DNA of 44,155 nt from assembly GCF_014698115.1 (NCBI RefSeq), contig NZ_JACJSJ010000071.1:1-44155 (forward strand), in the 5' to 3' direction. The notes under the pieces are model-generated. The model ran no database searches, was not told the origin of the DNA, and saw nothing but the letters and a program-made list of their open reading frames with translations. Shown piece after piece: positions 25,709 to 33,518 of this stretch. Both the position numbers and the translations under genes were made by a program. Each line of letters begins with the position of its first letter. The stretch's first letter is position 1. The stretch is from Nostoc sp. FACHB-973 (GTDB lineage Bacteria > Cyanobacteriota > Cyanobacteriia > Cyanobacteriales > Nostocaceae).

Positions 25709-25800
25709 TAGGGGAGTAGGGAATAGGGAGTAGGGAGTAGGGAGTAGGGAATAGAATTTTTTTCACCACTCCCCACTCCCCACTCCCCACTCCCCAATAT
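25709..25800. repeat. GGGAGTA heptamers facing ACTCCCC heptamers
   Basis: GGGAGTA/GGGAATA heptamers on the left are followed, after an AT-rich turn, by four CACTCCC-type heptamers. The two halves can pair into a long imperfect hairpin between the dehydrogenase and decarboxylase genes. Similar heptamers recur near 4935, 7150, 11275, 20210, 33519 and 33690. Confidence 0.75.
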
Positions 25801-25825
25801 TTATTGTCGCTAGTCAGGAAATAAA

Positions 25826-27469
25826 ATGAATACAGCAGAATTATTGGTGCAGTGCCTAGAAAATGAAGGAGTGCAATATATTTTTGGACTCCCTGGCGAA
25901 GAAAACCTGCATGTTTTGGAAGCGTTAAAACATTCTTCGATTAAATTTATTACAACTCGTCATGAACAAGGTGCAGCATTCATGGCGGATGTCTACGGAC
26001 GGCTAACCGGAAAAGCCGGAGTGTGTCTTTCTACTCTTGGCCCTGGGGCAACCAACTTGATGACTGGGGTAGCAGATGCCAACCTCGATGGTGCGCCTTT
26101 AGTGGCGATTACCGGTCAAGTGGGAACAGATAGAATGCACATTGAATCCCATCAATATTTAGATTTGGTGGCGATGTTTGCACCTGTTACCAAATGGAAT
26201 AAGCAGATTGTCAGGCCGAGTATTACACCAGAAGTGGTAAGAAAAGCATTTAAGCGATCGCAATCTGAAAAACCTGGTGCAGTTCACATCGATTTGCCAG
26301 AAAATATTGCTGCCATGCCCGTAGAAGGCAAACCTTTGCGTAAAGATAATAGCGAAAAAACCTATGCATCTTTTGCTAGTATTCGGGCAGCAGCAGCCGC
26401 AATTTGCCAAGCAGTAAACCCATTAATATTAGTAGGAAATGGGGCAATTCGCGCTCATGCAAGTGATGCCGTCACCCAATTTGCTACCTTGCTGAATATA
26501 CCTGTTGCTAATACCTTCATGGGTAAAGGCGTGATTCCCTACACACATCAATTAGCATTGTGGTCAGTGGGATTACAGCAAAGAGATTTCATTACCTGTG
26601 GATTTGATAATACAGATTTAGTAATTGCGATCGGCTATGATTTAATTGAATTTTCCCCAAAAAAATGGAATCGTGACGGCAAAATTCCAGTTGTGCATAT
26701 AGGGTTAAATCCAGCGGAAATTGATAGTAGTTATATTCCTGATGCCGAAGTCGTGGGAGACATTTCTGATTCCCTCTATGAAATCTTAAAATTAGCAGAC
26801 CGACAAGGAAAACCCGATCCCTTTGCCATCAGTTTACGAGCAGATATTCGCGCTGATTACGAACAGTACGCCCATGATGATGGATTTCCCATTAAACCGC
26901 AAAAGTTAATTTATGACTTAAGGCAAGTGATGGGGCCAGATGATATCGTCATCTCCGATGTTGGCGCACATAAAATGTGGATGGCGCGTCATTATCACTG
27001 CCATAGCCCCAACACTTGTATTATTTCCAATGGCTTTGCCGCAATGGGTATTGCGATTCCTGGTGCCTTAGCAGCAAAACTCGTTCATCCCAAACGCAAA
27101 ATTGTTGCTGTAACTGGCGATGGCGGCTTTATGATGAATTCCCAAGAATTAGAAACCGCCTTGCGTGTTGGTACGCCCTTTGTCACCATCATTTTTAATG
27201 ACGGTGGCTATGGATTAATTGAGTGGAAACAAGAAAATCAATTTGGCAAAGGAAACTCATCTTTTGTGCATTTTGGTAATCCTGATTTTGTCAAATTAGC
27301 CGAAAGCATGGGTTTAAAAGGTTACCGAGTTGAATCCGCTTTAGATTTAATTCCCACACTCAAAGAAGCCCTCGCTCAAGATGTACCCGCCGTCATAGAT
27401 TGTCCTGTAGACTATCGGGAGAATCACCGCTTTAGCCAAAAAGCCGGCGAGTTGAGTTGTGCGCTGTAA
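25826..27469 (+). CDS. ThDP-dependent 2-oxoglutarate decarboxylase (acetolactate synthase-like)
   Basis: A 547-residue thiamine-diphosphate enzyme of the acetolactate synthase superfamily. The catalytic Glu47 sits in FITTRHEQGAAFMAD. LSTLGPGATNLMTGVADA continues the pyrimidine domain, and GDGGFMMN followed by NDGGYGLIEW is the Mg/ThDP-binding motif (from about residue 430). Generic annotation would say acetolactate synthase large subunit. The adjacent succinate-semialdehyde dehydrogenase makes 2-oxoglutarate decarboxylase the better call, because this gene pair is the known cyanobacterial bypass that closes the TCA cycle. The product would be succinic semialdehyde plus carbon dioxide. Two terminator hairpins follow the stop. 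The assignment rests on context, not on substrate-specific residues I can name. Confidence 0.85.
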   Translation: MNTAELLVQCLENEGVQYIFGLPGEENLHVLEALKHSSIKFITTRHEQGAAFMADVYGRLTGKAGVCLSTLGPGATNLMTGVADANLDGAPLVAITGQVGTDRMHIESHQYLDLVAMFAPVTKWNKQIVRPSITPEVVRKAFKRSQSEKPGAVHIDLPENIAAMPVEGKPLRKDNSEKTYASFASIRAAAAAICQAVNPLILVGNGAIRAHASDAVTQFATLLNIPVANTFMGKGVIPYTHQLALWSVGLQQRDFITCGFDNTDLVIAIGYDLIEFSPKKWNRDGKIPVVHIGLNPAEIDSSYIPDAEVVGDISDSLYEILKLADRQGKPDPFAISLRADIRADYEQYAHDDGFPIKPQKLIYDLRQVMGPDDIVISDVGAHKMWMARHYHCHSPNTCIISNGFAAMGIAIPGALAAKLVHPKRKIVAVTGDGGFMMNSQELETALRVGTPFVTIIFNDGGYGLIEWKQENQFGKGNSSFVHFGNPDFVKLAESMGLKGYRVESALDLIPTLKEALAQDVPAVIDCPVDYRENHRFSQKAGELSCAL

Positions 27470-27475
27470 AAAATC

Positions 27476-27512
27476 TTGTAGAGACGCGATGAATTGCGTC
27501 TCTACAATTTTT
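27476..27512 (+). terminator. Rho-independent terminator after the decarboxylase gene
   Basis: A 12-bp stem, TTGTAGAGACGC with GCGTCTCTACAA, is followed by a T-rich run. It starts 7 bases after the stop at 27469. The GTAGAGACGC hairpin is also a familiar dispersed cyanobacterial repeat. Confidence 0.8.
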
Positions 27513-27517
27513 CGTAG

Positions 27518-27550
27518 GGTGCGTTATGCCAAAGGCTAACGCACCTTTTT
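27518..27550 (+). terminator. Second terminator-like hairpin
   Basis: A 9-bp perfect stem, GGTGCGTTA (27518-27526) with TAACGCACC (27537-27545), is followed by five T. It backs up the hairpin 40 bases upstream. Confidence 0.75.
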
Positions 27551-27640
27551 ACTGAGCTGAATTTATAGATATATTTCTTCTCCTTCTTTGCGTCCTTTGC
27601 GGTTCGTTAAAAAAACCACGAGGCTCAAAAACTCATCGCC

Positions 27641-27892
27641 GAGTATTAAAGACTCGTCCGCGAGTATTAAAGACTCGTTCACGAGTATCAAAGACTCATT
27701 CACGAGTATCAAAGACTCGTTCACGAGTATCAAAGACTCGTTCACGAGTATCAAAGACTCGTTCACGAGTATCAAAGACTCATTCACGAGTATCAAAGAC
27801 TCATTCACGAGTATCAAAGACTCATTCACGAGTATCAAAGACTCGTCGCCGAGTATCAAAGACTCATTCACGAGTATCAAAGACTCATTTGC
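27641..27892. repeat. Twelve tandem copies of a 21-bp hairpin-forming repeat
   Basis: Exactly 12 contiguous 21-bp units of the form GAGTATCAAAGACTCRTTCAC, with minor variation in units 1, 2, 10 and 12. The junction of adjacent units forms ACTCG-TTCA-CGAGT, a 5-bp stem with a 4-base loop. Because 21 is a multiple of three, frames stay open on both strands (SIKDSFT repeats on one, VNESLIL on the other). Openness therefore does not show coding. No spacers separate the units, so it is not a CRISPR array. The left flank is a TTTGCGTCCTTTGCGG-type repeat; no promoter or start is evident. Confidence 0.95.
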
Positions 27893-27999
27893 AAGAAGTT
27901 AGAAGTTTTTGATTCTAATTCATCACTTACAGCAGATTGCAACAGGCGTGAGGTACAGATAATCGTAGGGAACATGGCTGTGCCCCTACCCGTATACTC

Positions 28000-28236
28000 C
28001 TAATTAATCCTCTTCTGGCCAGAACTTGTACTTTCCTGCTTTTGAGCAACATTGTTTACTGCATTGCATTGCCTTTTGTCAATATCTGACTTAATAATGA
28101 GTCCCTTAGTAGTGAGCGCTATTTCCACTCGGTATTGACCATTCACCATTTGAATAGCGGCGTAAGTTACAGTACCAAACATCATCACACCACAAAGTGA
28201 TAAAGTAATTTGTAAAACTCTCAATTCTCGTTTCAT
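28000..28236 (-). CDS. Small membrane-anchored hypothetical protein
   Basis: A 78-residue protein I cannot name. Residues 8-28 are a hydrophobic helix (ITLSLCGVMMFGTVTYAAI), so it is a signal anchor or signal peptide. The rest is polar, with Lys/Gln/Ser-rich ends (QKQESTSSGQKRIN). A weak AAAGG lies 9 bases before the ATG. It faces the tandem-repeat array. The upstream gap 28237-28451 holds AT-rich DNA with two repeats of GTTGAGA and one HIP1-like site, and presumably the divergent promoters of this gene and the ATPase. Confidence 0.45.
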   Translation of the reverse strand: MKRELRVLQITLSLCGVMMFGTVTYAAIQMVNGQYRVEIALTTKGLIIKSDIDKRQCNAVNNVAQKQESTSSGQKRIN

Positions 28237-28451
28237 TTTTAAAGCCTTTAACTCGTTACATTCTCATTACAACTTGCTGCTAGTTGAGAACTGAGTTGAG
28301 AAATAGTCACCGATTAGACGAGTTGTTAGTTGATTATCAGTTAAGTTCAGGATGACTCTAATTTCTAGAGTGCAAAAGGCGATCGCTCAACAGCAAAGCT
28401 ATTTAGCTAGTATAAAAACCTGATATACTCACAGCAGATTCTCCATGAAGA

Positions 28452-29540
28452 ATGATGGCGCGATCGCTCCGAGTAGCCCCAGAGTATATTGAAAAAGTCA
28501 AGTCAGCACCTGGACGCAATGGCTATCCCAGCCAGCAGTCCTTGGCTAGTGATGTCGGGTTTTCTCTCTCCACAGTCAAAAGCTTCCTCAATGGCAAACC
28601 TATTGACTATCTGAATTTTATAGAAATTAGCAGTAAATTGGGTTTCAAGTGGCAAGAAATTGCATACAAAGAACTTGAACCAACTAACAGCGAAGCATCA
28701 CCCTTCATCACAGGCGCACCCATCACCCAACCTCGTTACTTTTTTGGACGCGAAAAAGAATTAAAACGCCTCTTCAACTTACTCAAACGCCATCCCCTAC
28801 AAAACGCCGCCATTATCGGCAAAAAGCGCAGCGGTAAAACATCCCTGCTGCACTACCTAAAAAATATCACCACCACCCCAGCACAACAGTTGCGCCCTGA
28901 GCAAAAATCTGACTGGCTACCGCATCCAGAAAATTACCATTGGATTTTTGTTGACTTACAAGACGCACGAATGCAAAGCCGAGAAGGTTTACTCAAGTAC
29001 ATCCTAGAATCACTCAAGATGCAAGTGCCAACACCTTGCGATTTAGATCATTTCATGGATGTAGTCAGCGATAATTTGCATTCTCCCACAGTAATTTTAT
29101 TGGATGAAATTGGCGTTGGTTTGCAACGTTGTCCAGAATTAGATGATTGTTTTTGGGACAGTTTGCGGTCTTTGGCGACTAACCACACAGGCGGAAATCT
29201 GGCGTTTATCTTAGCTACCCCTGAGTCACCAATAGAAATTGCACACAACACAGGACACGGTTCACCCTTTTTCAATATTTTCGCCTACACCGCATATCTG
29301 GGAGCATTGAATAAGACAGAAGCACGGGAACTGATAGCGAGTTCGCCCATTCCCTTCAATGATGAAGATGTAGAGTGGATTTTGAAAGAAAGTTGCTGCT
29401 GGCCACTCTTATTACAAATTCTGTATAGAGAAAAATTATTTAACTTAGAAGAAGGAGAAAATAATGATAATTGGCGTGAGGAAGGATTAATACAAATGAA
29501 ACTATTTGCTGATTTATTAGATTCAGAACTAGCGGAGTAA
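28452..29540 (+). CDS. HTH-domain ATPase (STAND/AAA-like)
   Basis: A 362-residue predicted NTPase. Residues 1-75 form a helix-turn-helix-like module (PSQQSLASDVGFSLSTVKSFLNGKPIDYLNFIEI) that also begins many NB-ARC and AAA proteins in Nostoc. The ATPase domain starts at GAPITQPRYFFGREKEL. Walker A is GKKRSGKTS (123-131) and Walker B VILLDEIG (214-221). No C-terminal repeat domain follows, so it is short compared with multidomain STAND proteins. It starts a tight cluster: the antitoxin-like gene begins 2 bases after its stop, and vapC overlaps that. The role is unknown; regulation of the neighbouring toxin is an inference. The initiator could also be the second ATG at 28455. Confidence 0.83.
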   Translation: MMARSLRVAPEYIEKVKSAPGRNGYPSQQSLASDVGFSLSTVKSFLNGKPIDYLNFIEISSKLGFKWQEIAYKELEPTNSEASPFITGAPITQPRYFFGREKELKRLFNLLKRHPLQNAAIIGKKRSGKTSLLHYLKNITTTPAQQLRPEQKSDWLPHPENYHWIFVDLQDARMQSREGLLKYILESLKMQVPTPCDLDHFMDVVSDNLHSPTVILLDEIGVGLQRCPELDDCFWDSLRSLATNHTGGNLAFILATPESPIEIAHNTGHGSPFFNIFAYTAYLGALNKTEARELIASSPIPFNDEDVEWILKESCCWPLLLQILYREKLFNLEEGENNDNWREEGLIQMKLFADLLDSELAE

Positions 29541-29542
29541 CT

Positions 29543-29761
29543 ATGAAAGCACACCGAATTGAAACAAAGTTAACTCAAAACGGAACCTTGATTCTTGAGG
29601 ATTTACCGTTTCAGGCAGGCGAAACAGTAGAAATCATTATTTTAGAACGTTTTCCCCAACCTTCAGAATCTAATCCTTATCGTTTACGGGGAACAGTTAT
29701 TCGCTATGACGACCCTTTCGAGCCTCCAGTACCTATAGAAGATTGGGAAGTCTTGCAATGA
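29543..29761 (+). CDS. Antitoxin-like protein paired with VapC
   Basis: A 72-residue protein. The N-terminus (IETKLTQNGTLILEDLPFQAGE, then VEIIILE) is a beta-hairpin pattern like AF2212/DUF104- or AbrB-like antitoxins. The C-terminal half (YRLRGTVIRYDDPFEP) is extended and acidic, ending PIEDWEVLQ, as expected of a peptide that wraps a PIN toxin. Its stop overlaps the toxin start (ATGA at 29758-29761), the usual arrangement for translational coupling. No clear DNA-binding motif beyond the N-terminal fold is visible, so family naming remains tentative. Confidence 0.75.
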   Translation: MKAHRIETKLTQNGTLILEDLPFQAGETVEIIILERFPQPSESNPYRLRGTVIRYDDPFEPPVPIEDWEVLQ

Positions 29762-30147
29762 TAATCTTAGATACTCATATTTGGATTTGGTGGGTAGATA
29801 ATAGTGAACGACTAAACCAGAAATATCGAAATTGGATTGAAGAATATCAATCTCAAGGACTAGGAGTCAGCATTATTTCTTGTTGGGAAATTGCCAAACT
29901 GGTTGAGAATCGCAAACTTGCTTTTTCAATTTCGGTTGACGATTGGATAACAGCAGCTTTAGCTTATCCAGGAGTGCAGCTACTCGAACTGAGAATTCCA
30001 ATTATCCTTGAATCAACCAAACTCACAGGTTTTCAAAAAGATCCATCTGACCAAATCATTGTAGCCACTGCCAGAATTTACGACTGTCCGTTACTAACTG
30101 CTGACGCTAAAATTCTGGCGTATCCTGGGGTGCAAACTCTTAGTTAA
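29758..30147 (+). CDS. vapC: PIN-domain ribonuclease toxin, VapC type
   Basis: A 129-residue PIN-domain protein. The conserved acidic residues of the PIN active site are visible: Asp5 (ILDTHIWIWW), the Glu of SCWEIAKL, the Asp of DPSDQIIVATA and the Asp of LLTADAKIL. VapC toxins cut specific RNAs, often tRNA or rRNA loops, when freed from their antitoxin. The ATG at 29758 overlaps the antitoxin stop by four bases; an upstream in-frame ATG at 29743 is less likely. It belongs to the block that also holds an HTH-ATPase (upstream) and a membrane ATPase (downstream, 117 bases away). Confidence 0.9.
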   Translation: MIILDTHIWIWWVDNSERLNQKYRNWIEEYQSQGLGVSIISCWEIAKLVENRKLAFSISVDDWITAALAYPGVQLLELRIPIILESTKLTGFQKDPSDQIIVATARIYDCPLLTADAKILAYPGVQTLS

Positions 30148-30159
30148 GTAAAACAAAAG

Positions 30160-30240
30160 TTGGCGTTGCTGAATAAACCTATGAATTTTTCTTTGCGCCT
30201 TTGCGTGAAACTTTTCAACATCCTGATTCAGCAACACCAA
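30160..30240. repeat. 81-bp element with 15-bp inverted ends
   Basis: TTGGCGTTGCTGAAT (30160-30174) and ATTCAGCAACACCAA (30226-30240) are inverted copies with one mismatch. They frame a TTTGCGCCTTTGCGTGAA spacer repeat. The GGCGTTGCTGAAT end recurs beside the IS1-family element near 36518-36530. This is probably a minimal non-autonomous element or a dispersed palindromic repeat. Confidence 0.65.
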
Positions 30241-30249
30241 GTTTTAAAT

Positions 30250-30254
30250 AGGAG
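30250..30254 (+). promoter_or_regulatory. Ribosome binding site for a TTG start
   Basis: AGGAG lies 10 bases before a TTG codon at 30265. It supports that codon as the start of the membrane ATPase and keeps the upstream inverted-repeat element out of the gene. Confidence 0.5.
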
Positions 30255-30264
30255 TGCAAAAACG

Positions 30265-32490
30265 TTGACCTCACCACAACTCCCCCCCAACGCCTACACC
30301 AATGCACCGCAACAGCACCCCAACTTAATCCTCGGTAGCCTGCAACTGCTTTTCTGGCTTGTCTTCCGTCCCTCAGCTTGGCGTAACCATCTCAAGCGCA
30401 TTGACTCTATTTTAGACACTGACTCCTCTTTGATTATCTTATTGAGACGAGGGCGATGGCGAAACCTTGCTCTGTGGCGGCTGTTTATCCAGGGACACCT
30501 TATCTTACCTATTTTGGCTAACTTACTAGCGGGCTTAGTGCTGTGGATGTTAGGTGAACCAAGCACAACCATACTTGCTCGTGTGGCGTTCGGGGTGGCG
30601 GGAGGCGTGGCGTTCGGGGTGGCAGTAGGCGTGGCGGGAGGCGTGACGGGAGGCGTAGCAGGAGGTGTGGCGTTTGGTGTGGCGGGAGGTGTGGCGGGAG
30701 GTGTGATATTCGGCATTGCGGTAGGTGTAGCGGGAGGCGTAGCGGGAAGCATAGTGGTAGGCGTCGTGGGAAGCATGGCGGGAGACGTGGCGTTCGGCGT
30801 GGCGTTCGGCGTGGGAGTAACTATTAATTCATGGCGGCCTGTTCTATCCTTTCCATTTCTCACTACTTGGAATTATCTGCTCTATGAATTAGACAAAGGG
30901 CGTAATGGCAGAAGCCCTTGTTTTTTGCGCTATCACTCCGCCTTCTGGGATGAGTGGCAGCGTTTACATCTACCCAGCTTAGATAACCATCTCCTCTTCG
31001 TAATCGAAAATAATCCAGTTGAAGGTAAAGCAGCCCTAGAATATCTCAGTACCACTCCCCAGCGGTGGGCGGCTCAAGCTGCACAAATTGAACGGGATGC
31101 ACGCAGTTTAGAAGGCTGTGCTGATGTAGAAGCTATCCGTAAAGTACATCGCAGTCTGGTAATTGGCGAACTAGAGAATGAAGTTAGCTCTCTACTACAA
31201 ATTTTTAGCTTTATCAGCAACGATGTTGATGCTGTTCTCAATCAAGCAAGTGCTTATAACCAGCTTTTGGCCCTGAGGGATGTTGCAGATAATTTAAATC
31301 TATACTTAGATAACTTCTATCCTTTGAGGGACAAATACACACTCCGTTTCTACCCCATTATTAGAAGTTGGCGTGAGATAGTAACTAACAAAATTACTGA
31401 ACCGCGGCAAGAAATTGACTCGCCTTACATGATCGGTGTACCCCTCACACGGGAGCAAGAAATTTTCACAGGGCGTGATGACATCGGCTTACGCATGGAG
31501 CAGTTACTTTTAGATCGCCGTCGTCCACCTCTGCTACTATACGGTCAGCGACGCATGGGTAAAACTTCCCTCCTCAATAACATCGGAAAGTTACTCCCCA
31601 ATACCATCATCCCCATGTTTATAGACTTGCAAGGCGCACCTTCATCAGCGAGCGACCATGCAGGTTTTCTCTACAATCTCGCTAGAGAGATGGAGAAGTC
31701 AGCAAAAAAGCAAGGTTTAACTCTACCATCCCTAGCCCGCGAAGTATTAGAACCTGACCCCTTCACTTATTTCTATGAGTGGCTAGATAAAGTAGAACAG
31801 GCTCTAGAGCGAAATACCGCTTTACTAGCGCTAGATGAATTCGAGGTGCTGGACAACGCCATAGCCAAAGGTCGCTTTGATGAACAAGATGTTTTGGGAA
31901 TGCTGCGTCACCTCATCCAACATCGTCCCCGGTTCAAGGTGTTACTGGCTGGCTCCCATACGATCGAAGAATATCAGCGCTGGGCTAGTTATCTCATTAA
32001 TGTCCAAGTTGTGCATATCTCTTATCTCAAAGAAGCGGAAGCACGACAATTAATTGAACGTCCCGTTAAAGATTTTACTCTGCGCTATGAACCCAATGCT
32101 GTTGAGCGAGTACTGCAACTCACCCGTTGTCACCCATTCTTAGTACAACTACTCTGCGCGGAAATTATTGTTCTTAAAAACGAGCAAGACCCCTCTATCC
32201 GGCGATTTGCAACCTTAGCTGATGTGGAAGCAGCAATACCAGAAGCTTTGCAAAGTGGGAGCTTTTTCTTCGCTGACATTCAAAACAATCAAGTAGACGC
32301 CACTGGACAAGCTATTTTACGTTTTATCGCTGCTCAAGGGGAAGGGGCTATAGTCAGCTGCGAAAGTTTATTACAACGGTCTCCTGATGCTGAGATTACA
32401 CTCAAATTGCTGTTGCAACGTGAGTTAATTGAGGAAGTTGAGGATGGCTATTGCTTCCAGGTGGAGTTAATTCGTCGCTGGTTTGTCTAA
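30265..32490 (+). CDS. Membrane-anchored ATPase with Gly-Val repeat region
   Basis: About 741 residues if the TTG at 30265 is the start; the frame stays open to 30160 but begins in a repeat element. Hydrophobic helices (about 25-95) lead into an 80-residue run of G-V-A-G/F units (about 106-185), predicted to pack as small-residue membrane helices. A helical region follows to about 385. The ATPase domain opens with GVPLTREQEIFTGRDD. Walker A is GQRRMGKTS (about 427-435) and Walker B ALLALDEFEVLD (about 520-531). This domain resembles the HTH-ATPase upstream (GxP(I/L)T...F.GR..., then G(K/Q)(K/R)R.GKTSLL). A C-terminal winged-helix-like end (LLQRELIEEVEDGYCFQVELIRRWFV) fits STAND NTPases. Function unknown. 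Confidence 0.82.
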   Translation: MTSPQLPPNAYTNAPQQHPNLILGSLQLLFWLVFRPSAWRNHLKRIDSILDTDSSLIILLRRGRWRNLALWRLFIQGHLILPILANLLAGLVLWMLGEPSTTILARVAFGVAGGVAFGVAVGVAGGVTGGVAGGVAFGVAGGVAGGVIFGIAVGVAGGVAGSIVVGVVGSMAGDVAFGVAFGVGVTINSWRPVLSFPFLTTWNYLLYELDKGRNGRSPCFLRYHSAFWDEWQRLHLPSLDNHLLFVIENNPVEGKAALEYLSTTPQRWAAQAAQIERDARSLEGCADVEAIRKVHRSLVIGELENEVSSLLQIFSFISNDVDAVLNQASAYNQLLALRDVADNLNLYLDNFYPLRDKYTLRFYPIIRSWREIVTNKITEPRQEIDSPYMIGVPLTREQEIFTGRDDIGLRMEQLLLDRRRPPLLLYGQRRMGKTSLLNNIGKLLPNTIIPMFIDLQGAPSSASDHAGFLYNLAREMEKSAKKQGLTLPSLAREVLEPDPFTYFYEWLDKVEQALERNTALLALDEFEVLDNAIAKGRFDEQDVLGMLRHLIQHRPRFKVLLAGSHTIEEYQRWASYLINVQVVHISYLKEAEARQLIERPVKDFTLRYEPNAVERVLQLTRCHPFLVQLLCAEIIVLKNEQDPSIRRFATLADVEAAIPEALQSGSFFFADIQNNQVDATGQAILRFIAAQGEGAIVSCESLLQRSPDAEITLKLLLQRELIEEVEDGYCFQVELIRRWFV

Positions 32491-32494
32491 ATTT

Positions 32495-33511
32495 TCAGAA
32501 TTTATTAAACCCAGCAGAGCGACGATAAAGTAACCAGATAAACAGCGGTGAACCTAGCAAGGCGGTGACGGAACCTACTGGTAGTTCTACTGCTCCTAAT
32601 CTAGAGAGTAAATCTGCAAAGGTGAGTAACCATGCACCAGCAAGGGCGGAAAGTGGCAAAACAAAGCGGTGATCTGTACCAACGAGGAGCCGGACAGCGT
32701 GAGGGACAACAAGGCCGACAAATCCGATTAAGCCGCTGATGCTGACTGCACCTGCGGCTAATAATGTGGCGACACCACCAATTAATAGGCGCGATCGCGT
32801 TAACGAAATTCCCAATCCCACAGCCAAATCATCACCCAAAGCCAACACGTTCACCGATCGCGCCAGCAAGCATCCCCCCACCAATGCAACGATAATGTAA
32901 GGGCTAGCAGTGGAAATTTCTTGCCAACCCCTTCCATTGAGGCTACCAACTAACCAACTCAGCGCAATTTGAATTTGACCGTCTTCAGCTAACAGCAGCA
33001 ATGTACTTTGCACAGCACCAAATAAAGAACTGATTGCCACCCCGCCTAAAATCAACCGCTCGACTGAAATTCCCGACCCTGCACGACCGAGTAAAATTAC
33101 GATCGCTGAAGTCAAGATTGCACCTATCCAAGCCGCTAGAGGAATGGCGATCGGGAATATTTGCCACACAATCATCAAAATTACAATTAATCCTGCACCC
33201 GCAGAAATGCCGAGAATAAAAGGATCGGCAAGACTATTGCGTAACATTCCTTGCAGCAACGCTCCTGACATACCCAAAGCCGCGCCAACGATGAGAGCCG
33301 CACAAATGCGTGGGAGACGCAAATCCCAGAGAATTGTCTGTTTAATCGGATCGCCTTCCCGAAGAATGGCTTGCCAAAACTCAGACATACTCAAAGGTAC
33401 TGCTCCTTGGGAAAGCGATAGCGCTAACGTTACCACCAGTCCTACACCAAAGATTAAAATAGCCCAGAGTACGCGGTATTCACTGAAAATTTTCTGAAAT
33501 AGTCTTTTCAT
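32495..33511 (-). CDS. FecCD-family iron/cobalamin ABC transporter permease
   Basis: A 338-residue polytopic permease of the FecCD/BtuC family. DLRLPRICAALIVGAALGMSG, LADPFILGISAGAG and the coupling region GLIGFVGLVVPHAVRLLVGTDHR are family hallmarks, with about ten membrane helices. It would carry a siderophore, haem or cobalamin through the plasma membrane. No ATPase or binding-protein gene adjoins it in this window, so the partner genes are elsewhere. The substrate cannot be read from sequence. The ATG at 33511 follows a repeat-filled spacer without an obvious Shine-Dalgarno sequence. The gene converges on the membrane ATPase, ending 5 bases from its stop. Confidence 0.93.
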   Translation of the reverse strand: MKRLFQKIFSEYRVLWAILIFGVGLVVTLALSLSQGAVPLSMSEFWQAILREGDPIKQTILWDLRLPRICAALIVGAALGMSGALLQGMLRNSLADPFILGISAGAGLIVILMIVWQIFPIAIPLAAWIGAILTSAIVILLGRAGSGISVERLILGGVAISSLFGAVQSTLLLLAEDGQIQIALSWLVGSLNGRGWQEISTASPYIIVALVGGCLLARSVNVLALGDDLAVGLGISLTRSRLLIGGVATLLAAGAVSISGLIGFVGLVVPHAVRLLVGTDHRFVLPLSALAGAWLLTFADLLSRLGAVELPVGSVTALLGSPLFIWLLYRRSAGFNKF

Positions 33512-33518
33512 TAATTAA

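Noticed and set aside
27641..27892. Possible CRISPR array
   Set aside because: Units are contiguous with no spacers and no cas gene is nearby.
27563..27902. Overlapping open frames of 104-105 codons on both strands across the 21-bp repeats
   Set aside because: Any 21-bp tandem repeat without a stop stays open. Neither strand shows a convincing start, ribosome binding site or codon bias, so only the repeat is annotated.
30294..30863. A 189-codon minus-strand frame rich in Pro, Ala and Thr
   Set aside because: It is the complement of the Gly-Val repeat codons of the membrane ATPase, which has intact ATPase motifs on the plus strand.
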